From positions 243,083 to 307,082 of the forward strand of contig NZ_BBZI01000008.1 in the NCBI RefSeq assembly GCF_008974245.1: a DNA stretch of 64,000 bases. Direction: 5' to 3'. Positions within the stretch are counted from its first letter, which is position 1; each line of letters starts with the position of its first letter. This DNA is from Streptomyces abyssomicinicus. GTDB taxonomy: Bacteria > Actinomycetota > Actinomycetes > Streptomycetales > Streptomycetaceae. A program made the position numbers and the translations under genes. Below, one piece after another: positions 15,178 to 23,646 of the stretch. Below the pieces are notes generated by a model. It was given only the letters and a program-made list of their open reading frames with translations, was not told the DNA's origin and did not search any database.

Positions 15178-16449
15178 TCAGAGCGACTGCGGGGTCAGGC
15201 GCGCCCGGTCCGCCGCCGTGGGGCCCCCGGCCCCTCCGGTGAGCGCGGAGCCCGCCTGCCACTTCTTCCAGTCCATGTTCCAGTCGCCGAAGCCGTTGCC
15301 GAAGGACTCCATCATGTCGCCGTCGGAGTTGACCACCTCGACGACGTCTCCCTCCTTGACGTAGTCGAAGAACCATTCGGCGTTCTCCGTGCTCATGCCG
15401 GTACAGCCGTGGCTGACGTTGGCGACCCCCTGCGAGCCCACCGACCAGGGCGCCGCGTGCACGTACTCGCCGCTCCAGGTCACCCGGGTGGCGAAGTGCA
15501 CGGGCAGGTCGTACGACTCCGCGCTGCCCTCGGCGATGCCGATGCTGGTGCCGCGCATCCGTACGAAGCGCTCCTTGGCCAGCACCACCTTGACGCCGTT
15601 GCGGGTGTCGAAGCCGGGCTTGCCGGTGGTCACCGGGAGGGTCCTGACCTCCTCGCCGTTCTTGTAGACGGTCATCCGGTGCGAGCCCGCGTCGGTGAGG
15701 GCGACCACCTTGTCGCCGATGGTGAGCTCCACCGCCCGGGAGCGTCCGCCCCAGAGACGGTCGCCGACCTTTATCCCCTCCAGGTTGCTGCGCACCCGGA
15801 CGGTGGCGTGGGCGGGCCAGAACTCCTCGGGCCGGAAGTGCAGCTCCTTGTCGTCCACCCAGTGCCAGGACCCCGCCACGGCGGGCGTGGACTCCACGCG
15901 CAGGGCGCGCTCCACGACGGCCCGCTGGGCGTGACCGCGCACCGGGACGCTCAGCTCCGCGGTGACGGGCTGCCCGACGCCGTAGGTGCCCGCCCTGGGG
16001 CCGAACTTCACGTCCAGGACGTGCTTGGCGGTCGGCTTCCCGGTGGCGAAGTTCAGCACCTTGCGGCCGGCCGCGCCGTCCTCGTCGACGGTGCTCACCC
16101 GCACCGTGTACCGGGCGTTGCCGGCCAGCGGGGTGGTGCTGTGCCAGCGGCGGCCGTCGGCGGAGAGTTCGCCGGCCAGGTAGCGGCCCGTCGCGTCGAC
16201 GGCGGTCACGTCGGTGATCCGGCCGTCGAAGGCCTCGGCGGTGACCTCCAGCGGTTTGTCGGGGTCGGCCTTCCGTCCGTTGCCTATGGGGCCCTTGAGG
16301 GCGATCCCGTTGGCGGCCTGGTATGCCTCCGGGGCGGCGAGGGGCTGTTCGGAGGAGCCGCACGCGGCGGTGGTGGCCGCGAGGGCTGAGGCCAGCAGGA
16401 CGCCGGCGGCGGTGCGGGGGCGGGTGCGCGCGGTCGTGTGATGGCTCAT
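15178..16449 (-). CDS. L,D-transpeptidase lipoprotein with Ig-like domains
   Basis: This 423-residue secreted protein is predicted to make 3-3 cross-links in peptidoglycan. It has a lipoprotein signal with the lipobox Cys near residue 30 (ATTAACGSS), two Ig-like beta domains (about 45-260) as in mycobacterial LdtMt2, and a YkuD catalytic domain. The active-site block reads HAAPWSVGSQ then NVSHGCTGMS, giving the catalytic Cys and His. The C-terminal 60 residues (WNMDWKKWQAG) are a family extension. It sits between ctaE and ctaF but has terminators on both sides, so it is transcribed independently. Confidence 0.93.
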   Translation of the reverse strand: MSHHTTARTRPRTAAGVLLASALAATTAACGSSEQPLAAPEAYQAANGIALKGPIGNGRKADPDKPLEVTAEAFDGRITDVTAVDATGRYLAGELSADGRRWHSTTPLAGNARYTVRVSTVDEDGAAGRKVLNFATGKPTAKHVLDVKFGPRAGTYGVGQPVTAELSVPVRGHAQRAVVERALRVESTPAVAGSWHWVDDKELHFRPEEFWPAHATVRVRSNLEGIKVGDRLWGGRSRAVELTIGDKVVALTDAGSHRMTVYKNGEEVRTLPVTTGKPGFDTRNGVKVVLAKERFVRMRGTSIGIAEGSAESYDLPVHFATRVTWSGEYVHAAPWSVGSQGVANVSHGCTGMSTENAEWFFDYVKEGDVVEVVNSDGDMMESFGNGFGDWNMDWKKWQAGSALTGGAGGPTAADRARLTPQSL

Positions 16450-16550
16450 GACACCACGCTAGGGAGGGGGCGCGATGCGGGCAGCGCGTGATGGCCCTTC
16501 CGGGTGACGGCGCGTCCGCCACCCGGGGCACCGGCGCCCGGACGGACGAC

Positions 16551-16586
16551 GGCGCCCCGGGTCTCCGTGCGGAGACCCGGGGCGCC
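16551..16586 (-). terminator. terminator after ctaF
   Basis: Perfect 16-bp stem (GGCGCCCCGGGTCTCC and complement) with loop GTGC, 25 bp after the ctaF stop. It closes the ctaCDF transcript. Confidence 0.9.
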
Positions 16587-16610
16587 GGGGTGATCAGCGA
16601 GACGGCCGCG

Positions 16611-17009
16611 TCACTGGGTGCGGTTCTCACCGCGGTAGTACTCGAAGACCCAGCCGAAGAGACCGACCAGGATGAACGGGGCCGAGAAGAACATCAGCCA
16701 CCAGCCCACCGCGATCGACAGGAAGGCGAACGCGCCGCCGAGGCCCAGCAGCAGCGGCTGCCAGCTGTGCGGGGAGAAGAAGCCCAGCTCCCCGGCCTCG
16801 TCCGCGACGTCGGCCTCCTTGTTGTCCTGCGCCATCGTGTCGACCCGCCGGGCCGTGAAGGCCAGGTAGTAGCCGACCATGATGCACAGGCCGAAGGCCA
16901 GGAAGAGCGCCGTGGTGCCGGCCGGCTCCTTCGACCACAGACCGTAGACGATCGCCACGGCCAGGATGAAGACGCTCAGCCAGATGAACATCTTGCCCTG
17001 GATCTTCAC
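16611..17009 (-). CDS. ctaF: cytochrome c oxidase subunit IV, actinobacterial type
   Basis: This 132-residue protein has four hydrophobic segments in two pairs (about 8-24, 32-52, 83-100 and 105-124) separated by an acidic loop (DNKEADVADEAGELGFFSPHSW). This matches the actinobacterial CtaF subunit of aa3 oxidase, which is unrelated to mitochondrial subunit IV. Its ATG overlaps the ctaD stop by four bases (17006-17009), and it is the last gene of ctaC-ctaD-ctaF. Confidence 0.93.
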   Translation of the reverse strand: MKIQGKMFIWLSVFILAVAIVYGLWSKEPAGTTALFLAFGLCIMVGYYLAFTARRVDTMAQDNKEADVADEAGELGFFSPHSWQPLLLGLGGAFAFLSIAVGWWLMFFSAPFILVGLFGWVFEYYRGENRTQ

Positions 17010-18739
17010 TTGCCGGCCTCCTTTCCACCAGCGAGGGCAGCGCCCTCGACGTCGCGGTTCTCGAGCTCGTCGAAGGCCGCCAGGTCGGGGTGGTGCAGGT
17101 CGAACGCCGGGGATTCACTGCGGATCCGCGGCAGGGTGAGGAAGTTGTGCCGCGGGGGCGGGCAGGAGGTCGCCCACTCCAGCGAACGGCCGTAGCCCCA
17201 CGGGTCGTCCACGCCGACCGGCTTGCCGTACTTGGCGGTCTTCCAGACGTTGTAGATGAACGGCAGGAAGGAGAGGCCGAGGACGAACGAGCCGATGGTG
17301 GAGACCGTGTTGAGGGCGGTGAAGCCGTCGGCGGCCAGGTAGTCCGCGTAACGGCGCGGCATGCCCTCGGCGCCCAGCCAGTGCTGCACCAGGAAGGTGC
17401 CGTGGAAGCCGACGAACAGCGTCCAGAAGGTGATCTTGCCCAGACGCTCGTCGAGCATCTTGCCGGTGAACTTCGGCCACCAGAAGTGGAAGCCGGCGAA
17501 CATCGCGAACACCACGGTGCCGAACACCACGTAGTGGAAGTGCGCCACCACGAAGTAGGAGTCGGAGATGTGGAAGTCCAGCGGCGGCGAGGCCAGGATC
17601 ACGCCGGTGAGACCACCGAAGAGGAAGGTGACCAGGAAGCCCACCGACCAGAGCATCGGCGTCTCGAAGGAGAGCGAGCCCTTCCACATGGTGCCGACCC
17701 AGTTGAAGAACTTCACACCGGTCGGGACCGCGATCAGGAAGGTCATGAAGGAGAAGAACGGCAGCAACACACCACCGGTGACGTACATGTGGTGCGCCCA
17801 CACCGTCACGGAGAGACCGGCGATCGCGATGGTCGCGCCGACCAGACCCATGTAGCCGAAGATCGGCTTGCGGGAGAAGACCGGGATGATCTCGGAGACG
17901 ATGCCGAAGAACGGCAGCGCGATGATGTACACCTCGGGGTGGCCGAAGAACCAGAAGAGGTGCTGCCACAGCAGGGCGCCGCCGTTGGCGGCGTCGAAGA
18001 TGTGTGTGCCGAACTTGCGGTCCGCCTCCAGCGCGAAGAGCGCGGCGGCCAGGACCGGGAAGGCGAGCAGGACCAGGACACCGGTCAGCAGCACGTTCCA
18101 CGTGAAGATCGGCATGCGGAACATGGTCATACCAGGCGCGCGCATGCAGATGATCGTGGTGATGAAGTTGACCGAGCCGAGGATGGTGCCGAAGCCGGAG
18201 AACGCCAGACCCATGATCCACAGGTCACCGCCGAGACCCGGCGAGTGGATGGCGTTGGACAGCGGGCTGTAGGCGAACCATCCGAAGTCCGCGGCGCCCT
18301 GCGGGGTGAGGAAGCCGCCGACCGCGATCGTCGAGCCGAACAGGTAGAGCCAGTAGGCGAACATGTTCAGCCGCGGGAACGCCACGTCGGGCGCGCCGAT
18401 CTGCAGCGGCATGATCCAGTTCGCGAAACCGGCGAAGAGCGGCGTCGCGAACATCAGCAGCATGATCGTGCCGTGCATCGTGAACGCCTGGTTGAACTGC
18501 TCGTTCGAGATCAGCTGCGTACCGGGACGGGCCAGCTCGGCGCGCATCAGCAGCGCCATCACGCCGCCGATGCAGAAGAAGATGAACGAGGTGACCAGGT
18601 ACAGCGTGCCGATGGTCTTGTGGTCGGTGGTGGTGAGCCACTTGACCACGAGGTTGCCCGGCTTCTTGGCGCGGACCGGGAGCTCGTCCTGGTAGTACGA
18701 GCCCGGTGCGGCACCCTGGGGTTGGTTGAGGATGCTCAC
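17006..18739 (-). CDS. ctaD: cytochrome c oxidase subunit I
   Basis: This 577-residue, twelve-helix subunit holds heme a, heme a3 and CuB. HLFWFFGHPEVYI carries the CuB His and the cross-linked Tyr region, VWAHHMYVTGG gives the paired CuB His residues, and HFHYVVFGTVVFAMFAGF contains the heme-binding His residues. The C-terminal tail (about 60 residues, SCPPPRHNFLTLP onward) is hydrophilic, as is usual. ATGA overlaps link it to ctaC upstream and ctaF downstream. Confidence 0.97.
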   Translation of the reverse strand: MSILNQPQGAAPGSYYQDELPVRAKKPGNLVVKWLTTTDHKTIGTLYLVTSFIFFCIGGVMALLMRAELARPGTQLISNEQFNQAFTMHGTIMLLMFATPLFAGFANWIMPLQIGAPDVAFPRLNMFAYWLYLFGSTIAVGGFLTPQGAADFGWFAYSPLSNAIHSPGLGGDLWIMGLAFSGFGTILGSVNFITTIICMRAPGMTMFRMPIFTWNVLLTGVLVLLAFPVLAAALFALEADRKFGTHIFDAANGGALLWQHLFWFFGHPEVYIIALPFFGIVSEIIPVFSRKPIFGYMGLVGATIAIAGLSVTVWAHHMYVTGGVLLPFFSFMTFLIAVPTGVKFFNWVGTMWKGSLSFETPMLWSVGFLVTFLFGGLTGVILASPPLDFHISDSYFVVAHFHYVVFGTVVFAMFAGFHFWWPKFTGKMLDERLGKITFWTLFVGFHGTFLVQHWLGAEGMPRRYADYLAADGFTALNTVSTIGSFVLGLSFLPFIYNVWKTAKYGKPVGVDDPWGYGRSLEWATSCPPPRHNFLTLPRIRSESPAFDLHHPDLAAFDELENRDVEGAALAGGKEAGK

Positions 18740-19695
18740 AGTACGTTCGTCTCCCGGTTCTTCTCGTGGCTCGTCTGACCGATGCCAGCGGGAATGTAAC
18801 CGGTCTGCCCCTTCTCAGCGAGGTCCTTGAGGTGCTGCTCGTACCGCTCGGGGGAGACGACCTTCACGTTGAACAGCATGCGGGAGTGGTCGACTCCGCA
18901 GAGCTCGGCGCACTTGCCCTTGAAGGTGCCCTCCTTGGAGGGGGTCACCTCGAAGACGTTGGTGTGGCCCGGGATCACGTCCTGCTTCATCAGGAACGGG
19001 ACGGTCCAGAAGGAGTGGATCACGTCGCGCGAGGTCAGCACGAAGCGGACCTTCTGGCCCTTGGGCAGCCACAGCGTCGGGCCGGGATCGCCGTTCTGCG
19101 GGTTCCGCGTACTGGGGATGCCGTAGTCGTAGACGCCGCCGGCGTTCTCCGGGAAAGCCTTGCGGAACTTGTCCGGGATGGCGTCCAGGTTCTTGTCGGT
19201 CTTCGCGTCACCGGACACGCCGTCGACGTTCTCGACGTAGTTGAAGCCCCAGCTCCACTGGTAGCCCACGACGTTGACCGTCACATCGGGCTTGTCCGCC
19301 GTCTCGAGGAGCTTGGCCTCGTCGCGGGCGGTGAAGTAGAAGAACACCGAGACGATGATGAGCGGGACGATCGTGTACAGCGCCTCGAGCGGCATGTTGT
19401 AGCGGGTCTGCGGAGGAACTTCCACCTTGGTGCGGCTGCGCCGGTGGTAGAACGAACTCCACAGGATCAGTCCCCACACGAGCACGCCGGTGGCCAGCGC
19501 GGCCGCCCAGGTGCCCTGCCACAGGAAGAGGATCCGCGGAGCCTCCTCCGTGGTCGGGGTGGGCATGCCGAGGCGAGGGAAGTCCTCGTATGTGCAACCA
19601 GTCGCGGTCGCCAGGACCAGGCCCGCAGTCAGTGCCTGCAGCAGCTTCCGCCGCATCGGGCGCCGCGGCGAGCGGTCGGAGCCGTTGGGACTCAC
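18736..19695 (-). CDS. ctaC: cytochrome c oxidase subunit II
   Basis: This 319-residue subunit receives electrons at CuA. It has a lipoprotein-type signal (ALTAGLVLATATGC, Cys near residue 34), two transmembrane helices (about 60-80 and 105-125) and a periplasmic cupredoxin domain with the CuA motif CAELCGVDHSRM plus the upstream His in VIHSFW. GTG 19695 is the annotated start; an internal ATG (MRRKLLQALT, residue 14) would still include the signal. It heads the ctaC-ctaD-ctaF operon. An inverted repeat (19776-19804) lies in its leader. Confidence 0.96.
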   Translation of the reverse strand: MSPNGSDRSPRRPMRRKLLQALTAGLVLATATGCTYEDFPRLGMPTPTTEEAPRILFLWQGTWAAALATGVLVWGLILWSSFYHRRSRTKVEVPPQTRYNMPLEALYTIVPLIIVSVFFYFTARDEAKLLETADKPDVTVNVVGYQWSWGFNYVENVDGVSGDAKTDKNLDAIPDKFRKAFPENAGGVYDYGIPSTRNPQNGDPGPTLWLPKGQKVRFVLTSRDVIHSFWTVPFLMKQDVIPGHTNVFEVTPSKEGTFKGKCAELCGVDHSRMLFNVKVVSPERYEQHLKDLAEKGQTGYIPAGIGQTSHEKNRETNVL

Positions 19696-20029
19696 GTAGC
19701 GCCTTCCCGAGAGTCTCGCCCGCGCTGGTTGGCTGCGGCCTTAACGCTGGTCGGTCGCCGTCCTGCGTCGGGCAGGGGTTTGGATGTTTATGCGGACCAA
19801 ACCCTACTGGACGCTTTTTGGGGTCGCGCGAGGAGGGTCCCCCAACGCGCCGCCCGACACCCCGAAGGGGTGGCCGCACGGACGGGTGTCGTCCGCTTGT
19901 ACCCGCGACGGCGCGCCGATTTCACCCGGTTGACGGCTTCTCGCCCGTCAGGAGCGCCGTCGGCGGCGGCCCCGCGACGCCGTCGCGGTCTCGCCGAATC
20001 GGGGCCGAACGTCCCGGTAGCGTACGGGC
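19696..20029. promoter_or_regulatory. divergent intergenic region ctaC / desulfurase, with inverted repeat
   Basis: This 334-bp region must hold the promoters of ctaC (leftward) and of the desulfurase-TusA gene (rightward). It contains a perfect 8-bp inverted repeat, GGGTTTGG (19776-19783) and CCAAACCC (19797-19804), separated by a 13-bp AT-richer spacer, about 80-110 bp before ctaC. I could not assign -10/-35 elements confidently and see no coding region. Confidence 0.5.
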
Positions 20030-21424
20030 GTGCCGTACTTCGACGCCGCCTCCGCGGTCCCCCTCCACCCGGTCGCCCGCCAGGCCCTCCAGGCCTCCCT
20101 CGACGAGGGGTGGGCCGACCCGTCCCGCCTCCACCGGGAGGGCCGCCGGGCCCGGTTGCTGCTGGACGCCGCGCGGGAGGCCGCCGCCGAGGCGGTGGGC
20201 TGCCGCCCGGACGAACTGGTCTTCACCACCTCCGGCACCCGGGCCGTGCACACCGGCATGGCGGGCGCGCTGGCCGGACGGCGCCGGGCCGGACACCACC
20301 TGATCGTGTCATCGGTCGAGCACTCGTGTGTCCTGCACGCGGCCGAGCGGCACGAGGCCGACGGCGGCACGGTCACCCGGGTCGGGGTGGACCGGGGCGG
20401 AGCGGTGGACGCCGCCGATTTCGCGGGCCGGCTGCGGGCGGACACCGCCCTGGCCTGCCTGCAGTCCGCCAACCACGAGGTGGGCACCGTGCAGCCGGTG
20501 GCCGAGGTGGCCGAGGCGTGCCGCTCGGCGGGGGTGCCGCTGCTGGTGGACGCGGCGCAGTCGCTGGCCTGGGGTCCGGTGGAGGGCGCCTGGTCGCTGC
20601 TGGCGGCGAGCGCGCACAAGTGGGGCGGCCCGTCCGGCGTCGGGCTGCTGGCGGTGCGCAAGGGGGTGCGGTTCGCGCCGCCGGGGCCGTCGGACGAACG
20701 CGAGTCGGGTCGCGCGCCGGGGTTCGAGAACATCCCGGCGGTGGTGGCCGCGGCCGCCTCGCTGCGGGCCGTGCGGGCGGAGGCCGCGGCGGAGGCGGCG
20801 CGGCTGAGGGAGCTCACCGGGCGGATCCGGGCGCGGGTTCCGGAGCTGCTGGCCGACGTGGAGGTGGTGGGCGACCCGCAGCGGCGGCTGCCGGGGATCG
20901 TGACCTTCTCCTGTCTCTACGTCGACGGGGAGGCGCTGCTGCACGAGCTGGACCGGGCGGGGTTCTCGGTCTCCTCGGGCTCCTCCTGCACCAGCAGCAC
21001 GCTGACGCCGAGTCACGTGCTGAGGGCGATGGGAGTGCTGAGCGAGGGCAACGTGCGGGTGTCGCTGCCGATGGGAACGCCCGCGGAGGACGTGGAGACG
21101 TTCCTCGACGTGCTGCCGCGGGTGGTCGCGTCGGTCCGGGCCCAGCTGGGGGCGCCGGCGGCGGGCGACGGGCGCGGCGCGGGCGCGGCGGGCGCGGACG
21201 AGCTGGTGCTCGACACGTTGGGACGGCGGTGCCCGATCCCGGTGATCGAGCTGGCCAAGGTCATCGGCGACGTGCCGGTCGGGGGCGTGGTGCGGGTGCT
21301 GTCCGACGACGAGGCGGCGCGGCTGGACATCCCGGCGTGGTGCGAGATGCGGGGGCAGCGGTACGAAGGGGAGGCTCCCTCCCCCGGGGGCGGGGTCGCC
21401 TACCTGGTCCGCCGCGAGCGGTAG
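20030..21424 (+). CDS. cysteine desulfurase fused to a TusA-type sulfur carrier
   Basis: This 464-residue protein joins an IscS/NifS-like PLP desulfurase (about 1-375) to a C-terminal TusA domain (about 388-464). The desulfurase shows SSVEHSCVLHA, SANHEVGTVQP, DAAQSLAWGP, the PLP lysine in SAHKWGGPSGVG and the catalytic Cys in SSGSSCTSSTLTPSHVL. The TusA part has the CPxP sulfur-accepting motif, Cys401 in GRRCPIPVIELAKVI. The fusion would let persulfide pass directly from the desulfurase to the carrier. The GTG at 20030 is the first in-frame start before MPYFDAASA. Its neighbours nadA and an A-type carrier are Fe-S related. Confidence 0.9.
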   Translation: MPYFDAASAVPLHPVARQALQASLDEGWADPSRLHREGRRARLLLDAAREAAAEAVGCRPDELVFTTSGTRAVHTGMAGALAGRRRAGHHLIVSSVEHSCVLHAAERHEADGGTVTRVGVDRGGAVDAADFAGRLRADTALACLQSANHEVGTVQPVAEVAEACRSAGVPLLVDAAQSLAWGPVEGAWSLLAASAHKWGGPSGVGLLAVRKGVRFAPPGPSDERESGRAPGFENIPAVVAAAASLRAVRAEAAAEAARLRELTGRIRARVPELLADVEVVGDPQRRLPGIVTFSCLYVDGEALLHELDRAGFSVSSGSSCTSSTLTPSHVLRAMGVLSEGNVRVSLPMGTPAEDVETFLDVLPRVVASVRAQLGAPAAGDGRGAGAAGADELVLDTLGRRCPIPVIELAKVIGDVPVGGVVRVLSDDEAARLDIPAWCEMRGQRYEGEAPSPGGGVAYLVRRER

Positions 21425-21637
21425 GCCGTCCGCCACTCCCCGGCCGCGGCGGCGGGGCCCCGCGGGTCCGGGCAGCCGCAGCCCCGCGGGCGGGGTCGTG
21501 CCGCCGGGCCGCACGGGTGGGCGCCGGTCGGCACGGTGCGCGGTGTCCGCATGGCGGGGGCGGACCGGCACGGTAGTGGCGCTCCGCTCCCGGCGAGGGC
21601 CGGACCGGCGCGGTACGCGCGCCGACCCGCTTCGGCG

Positions 21638-21678
21638 GGCGGGGGCGGCGCGGGCGCCGGGCCCGCCCCGCCCCCGCC
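21638..21678. terminator. shared terminator between convergent desulfurase and nadA
   Basis: GGCGGGGGCGG (21638-21648) pairs perfectly with CCGCCCCCGCC (21668-21678), with further G+C pairing inside the loop. It sits between two convergent genes and is suited to act in both directions. Confidence 0.75.
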
Positions 21679-21701
21679 GTCGCGCGACGCGGCGCGAGGA
21701 G

Positions 21702-22886
21702 TTACGGCAGGGCCAGCATCCGCTCGAGGGCCAGCTTCGCGTACGTCTCCGTCTCCCGGTCGACCTGGATCCGGTTGACCAGCTTGCCGTCCGCGAGCGA
21801 CTCCAGCGTCCACACCAGGTGCGGCAGGTCGATCCGGTTCATGGTCGAGCAGAAGCACACCGTCCGGTCGAGGAAGACGACCTCCTTGCCCTCCGGGGCG
21901 AAACGGTTCGCCAGCCGCCGGACCAGGTTGAGCTCCGTACCGATGGCCCACTTGGACCCGGCCGGCGCCGCCTCCAGCATCTTGATGATGTACTCCGTCG
22001 AGCCGACGTGGTCCGCCGCGGCGACCACCTCGTGGCGGCACTCGGGGTGCACCAGCACGTTGACGCCCGGGATCCGCTCCCGCACGTCGTTCACCGACTC
22101 CAGGCTGAACCGCCCGTGCACGGAGCAGTGCCCGCGCCACAGGATCATCTTCGCCGCCCGCAGCTCCTCGGCGGTGAGCCCGCCGTTCGGCTTGTGCGGG
22201 TTGTAGACGACGCAGTCCTCCAGCGACATCCCCATGTCCCGCACCGCGGTGTTGCGCCCCAGGTGCTGGTCAGGGAGGAAGAGCACCTTCTCGCCCTGCT
22301 GGAACGCCCACTCCAGCGCCCGCTTCGCGTTGGAGGAGGTGCAGATCAGACCGCCGTGCCGGCCGGTGAAGGCCTTGATGTCGGCGGAGGAGTTCATGTA
22401 GGAGACGGGGACGACCTGCTCGGCCACGCCCGCCTCGGTCAGCACGTCCCAGCACTCGGCGACCTGCTCGGCCGTCGCCATGTCGGCCATGGAGCAGCCG
22501 GCGGCGAGGTCGGGCAGGACGACCTTCTGGTCGTCCGAGGTGAGGATGTCGGCCGACTCGGCCATGAAGTGGACGCCGCAGAAGACGATGTACTCGGCCT
22601 CCGGGCGGGCCGCGGCGTCGCGGGCGAGCTTGAAGGAGTCGCCGGTGACGTCCGCGAACTGGATGACCTCGTCGCGCTGGTAGTGGTGCCCGAGCACGAA
22701 GACCTTGTCCCCGAGCTTCTCCTTGGCCGCGCGGGCGCGCTCCACCAGGTCCGGGTCGGACGGCGACGGCAGGTCGCCGGGGCACTCGACGCCCCGCTCG
22801 CTCCGGGGGTCGGCCTCACGGCCGAGGAGGAGCAGCGCGAGCGGCGTCGGCTGGACGTCGAGCTCCTGAGGCTGGGCGGTGGTCAC
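21702..22886 (-). CDS. nadA: quinolinate synthase
   Basis: NadA, 394 residues, condenses iminoaspartate with dihydroxyacetone phosphate to quinolinate for NAD synthesis and needs a [4Fe-4S] cluster. GHHYQRDEVIQFAD, DLAAGCSMADMA with one cluster Cys, SSADIKAF, LPDQHLGRNT, VHPECRHEV and CFCSTMN with the last cluster Cys region are all present. The GTG at 22886 (reading MTTAQPQELDV) is chosen because an AAAGG lies nine bases upstream; a GTG three codons earlier abuts that sequence. nadB and nadC are not adjacent. The nearby desulfurase and A-type carrier fit its cluster requirement. Confidence 0.95.
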   Translation of the reverse strand: MTTAQPQELDVQPTPLALLLLGREADPRSERGVECPGDLPSPSDPDLVERARAAKEKLGDKVFVLGHHYQRDEVIQFADVTGDSFKLARDAAARPEAEYIVFCGVHFMAESADILTSDDQKVVLPDLAAGCSMADMATAEQVAECWDVLTEAGVAEQVVPVSYMNSSADIKAFTGRHGGLICTSSNAKRALEWAFQQGEKVLFLPDQHLGRNTAVRDMGMSLEDCVVYNPHKPNGGLTAEELRAAKMILWRGHCSVHGRFSLESVNDVRERIPGVNVLVHPECRHEVVAAADHVGSTEYIIKMLEAAPAGSKWAIGTELNLVRRLANRFAPEGKEVVFLDRTVCFCSTMNRIDLPHLVWTLESLADGKLVNRIQVDRETETYAKLALERMLALP

Positions 22887-23201
22887 TACACGCACCCTTT
22901 CTGTTCTGCGGCTTCCCCGGACGGGGAGGTGGGCCTAACCTTTTCGTCTAAATGACGCTATCTATCATAACCTCTGTCGGCCGGTTTCCGGGCGGCCGAT
23001 AGCGTCGATGTGACGTGAATCCCGGTCGGCTCCCTCGGAGCGGTGGGCGCTGTTCCGGGTCCCGGGCGTGTGCGAGCATGAGGAAGGACGATCGACGCCC
23101 TCCAGGCTCTCGACTTCGCCCGGGCCGGGGCGGAATGAATCCGCGGCCGGGCCGGTTGAATCGTCGGCAAGCAGTCTCCGTACAACCCGGGAGAGATGTA
23201 G
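22887..23201. promoter_or_regulatory. divergent intergenic region nadA / Fe-S carrier
   Basis: The 315-bp region separates the divergent nadA and A-type carrier genes. An AT-rich block at about 22940-22975 (CTAAATGACGCTATCTATCA) contrasts with the surrounding G+C and contains a TATCAT/TATGAT hexamer that could serve as a -10 element. The remainder is G+C-rich without coding sense. No recognised NAD or Fe-S regulator box was identified. Confidence 0.45.
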
Positions 23202-23558
23202 ATGTCCGTATCGGACGAGAAGACCACCGTCACCGACGGCATCATCCTGACCGACGCCGCCGCGGCCAAGGTCAAGGCCCTGCTCGACCAGGAAGGCCGC
23301 GACGACCTGGCGCTGCGCGTCGCCGTTCAGCCCGGTGGCTGCTCCGGCCTGCGCTACCAGCTGTTCTTCGACGAGCGTTCCCTCGACGGCGACGTGCTCA
23401 AGGACTTCGACGGCGTCAAGGTGGTCACCGACCGCATGAGCGCCCCGTACCTGGGCGGCGCGTCGATCGACTTCGTCGACACCATCGAGAAGCAGGGCTT
23501 CACGATCGACAACCCGAACGCCACCGGCTCCTGCGCCTGCGGCGACTCGTTCAACTGA
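23202..23558 (+). CDS. A-type iron-sulfur cluster carrier (ErpA/HesB/IscA family)
   Basis: This 118-residue protein has the three conserved cysteines of A-type carriers: GGCSGLRYQL and the C-terminal SCACGDSFN pair. These bind a transient Fe-S cluster for delivery to apoproteins. Length is normal. The ATG at 23202 has GGGAGAG upstream. ErpA is the best guess within the family, but IscA and ErpA cannot be separated reliably by sequence alone. NadA, transcribed divergently, is a likely client, as is LipA at the far end of the window. Confidence 0.92.
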   Translation: MSVSDEKTTVTDGIILTDAAAAKVKALLDQEGRDDLALRVAVQPGGCSGLRYQLFFDERSLDGDVLKDFDGVKVVTDRMSAPYLGGASIDFVDTIEKQGFTIDNPNATGSCACGDSFN

Positions 23559-23580
23559 GCCGGCCCGGCCCGGCTCGACA

Positions 23581-23620
23581 CCGAGGGCGGCGCTCCCCGA
23601 ACGGGGGGCGCCGCCCTCGG
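23581..23620. terminator. bidirectional terminator
   Basis: An 18-bp stem beginning CCGAGGGCGGCG, with one G-T wobble and a GAAC loop, lies 22 bp after the carrier gene and 27 bp after the convergent membrane-protein gene. Confidence 0.88.
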
Positions 23621-23646
23621 GCGTTGCCGGGGACCGGGCGCGGGCG

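Noticed and set aside
15178..16449. L,D-transpeptidase as a functional member of the oxidase operon
   Set aside because: Terminator hairpins on both sides (15075-15128 and 16551-16586) show it is transcribed separately; proximity alone is not evidence.
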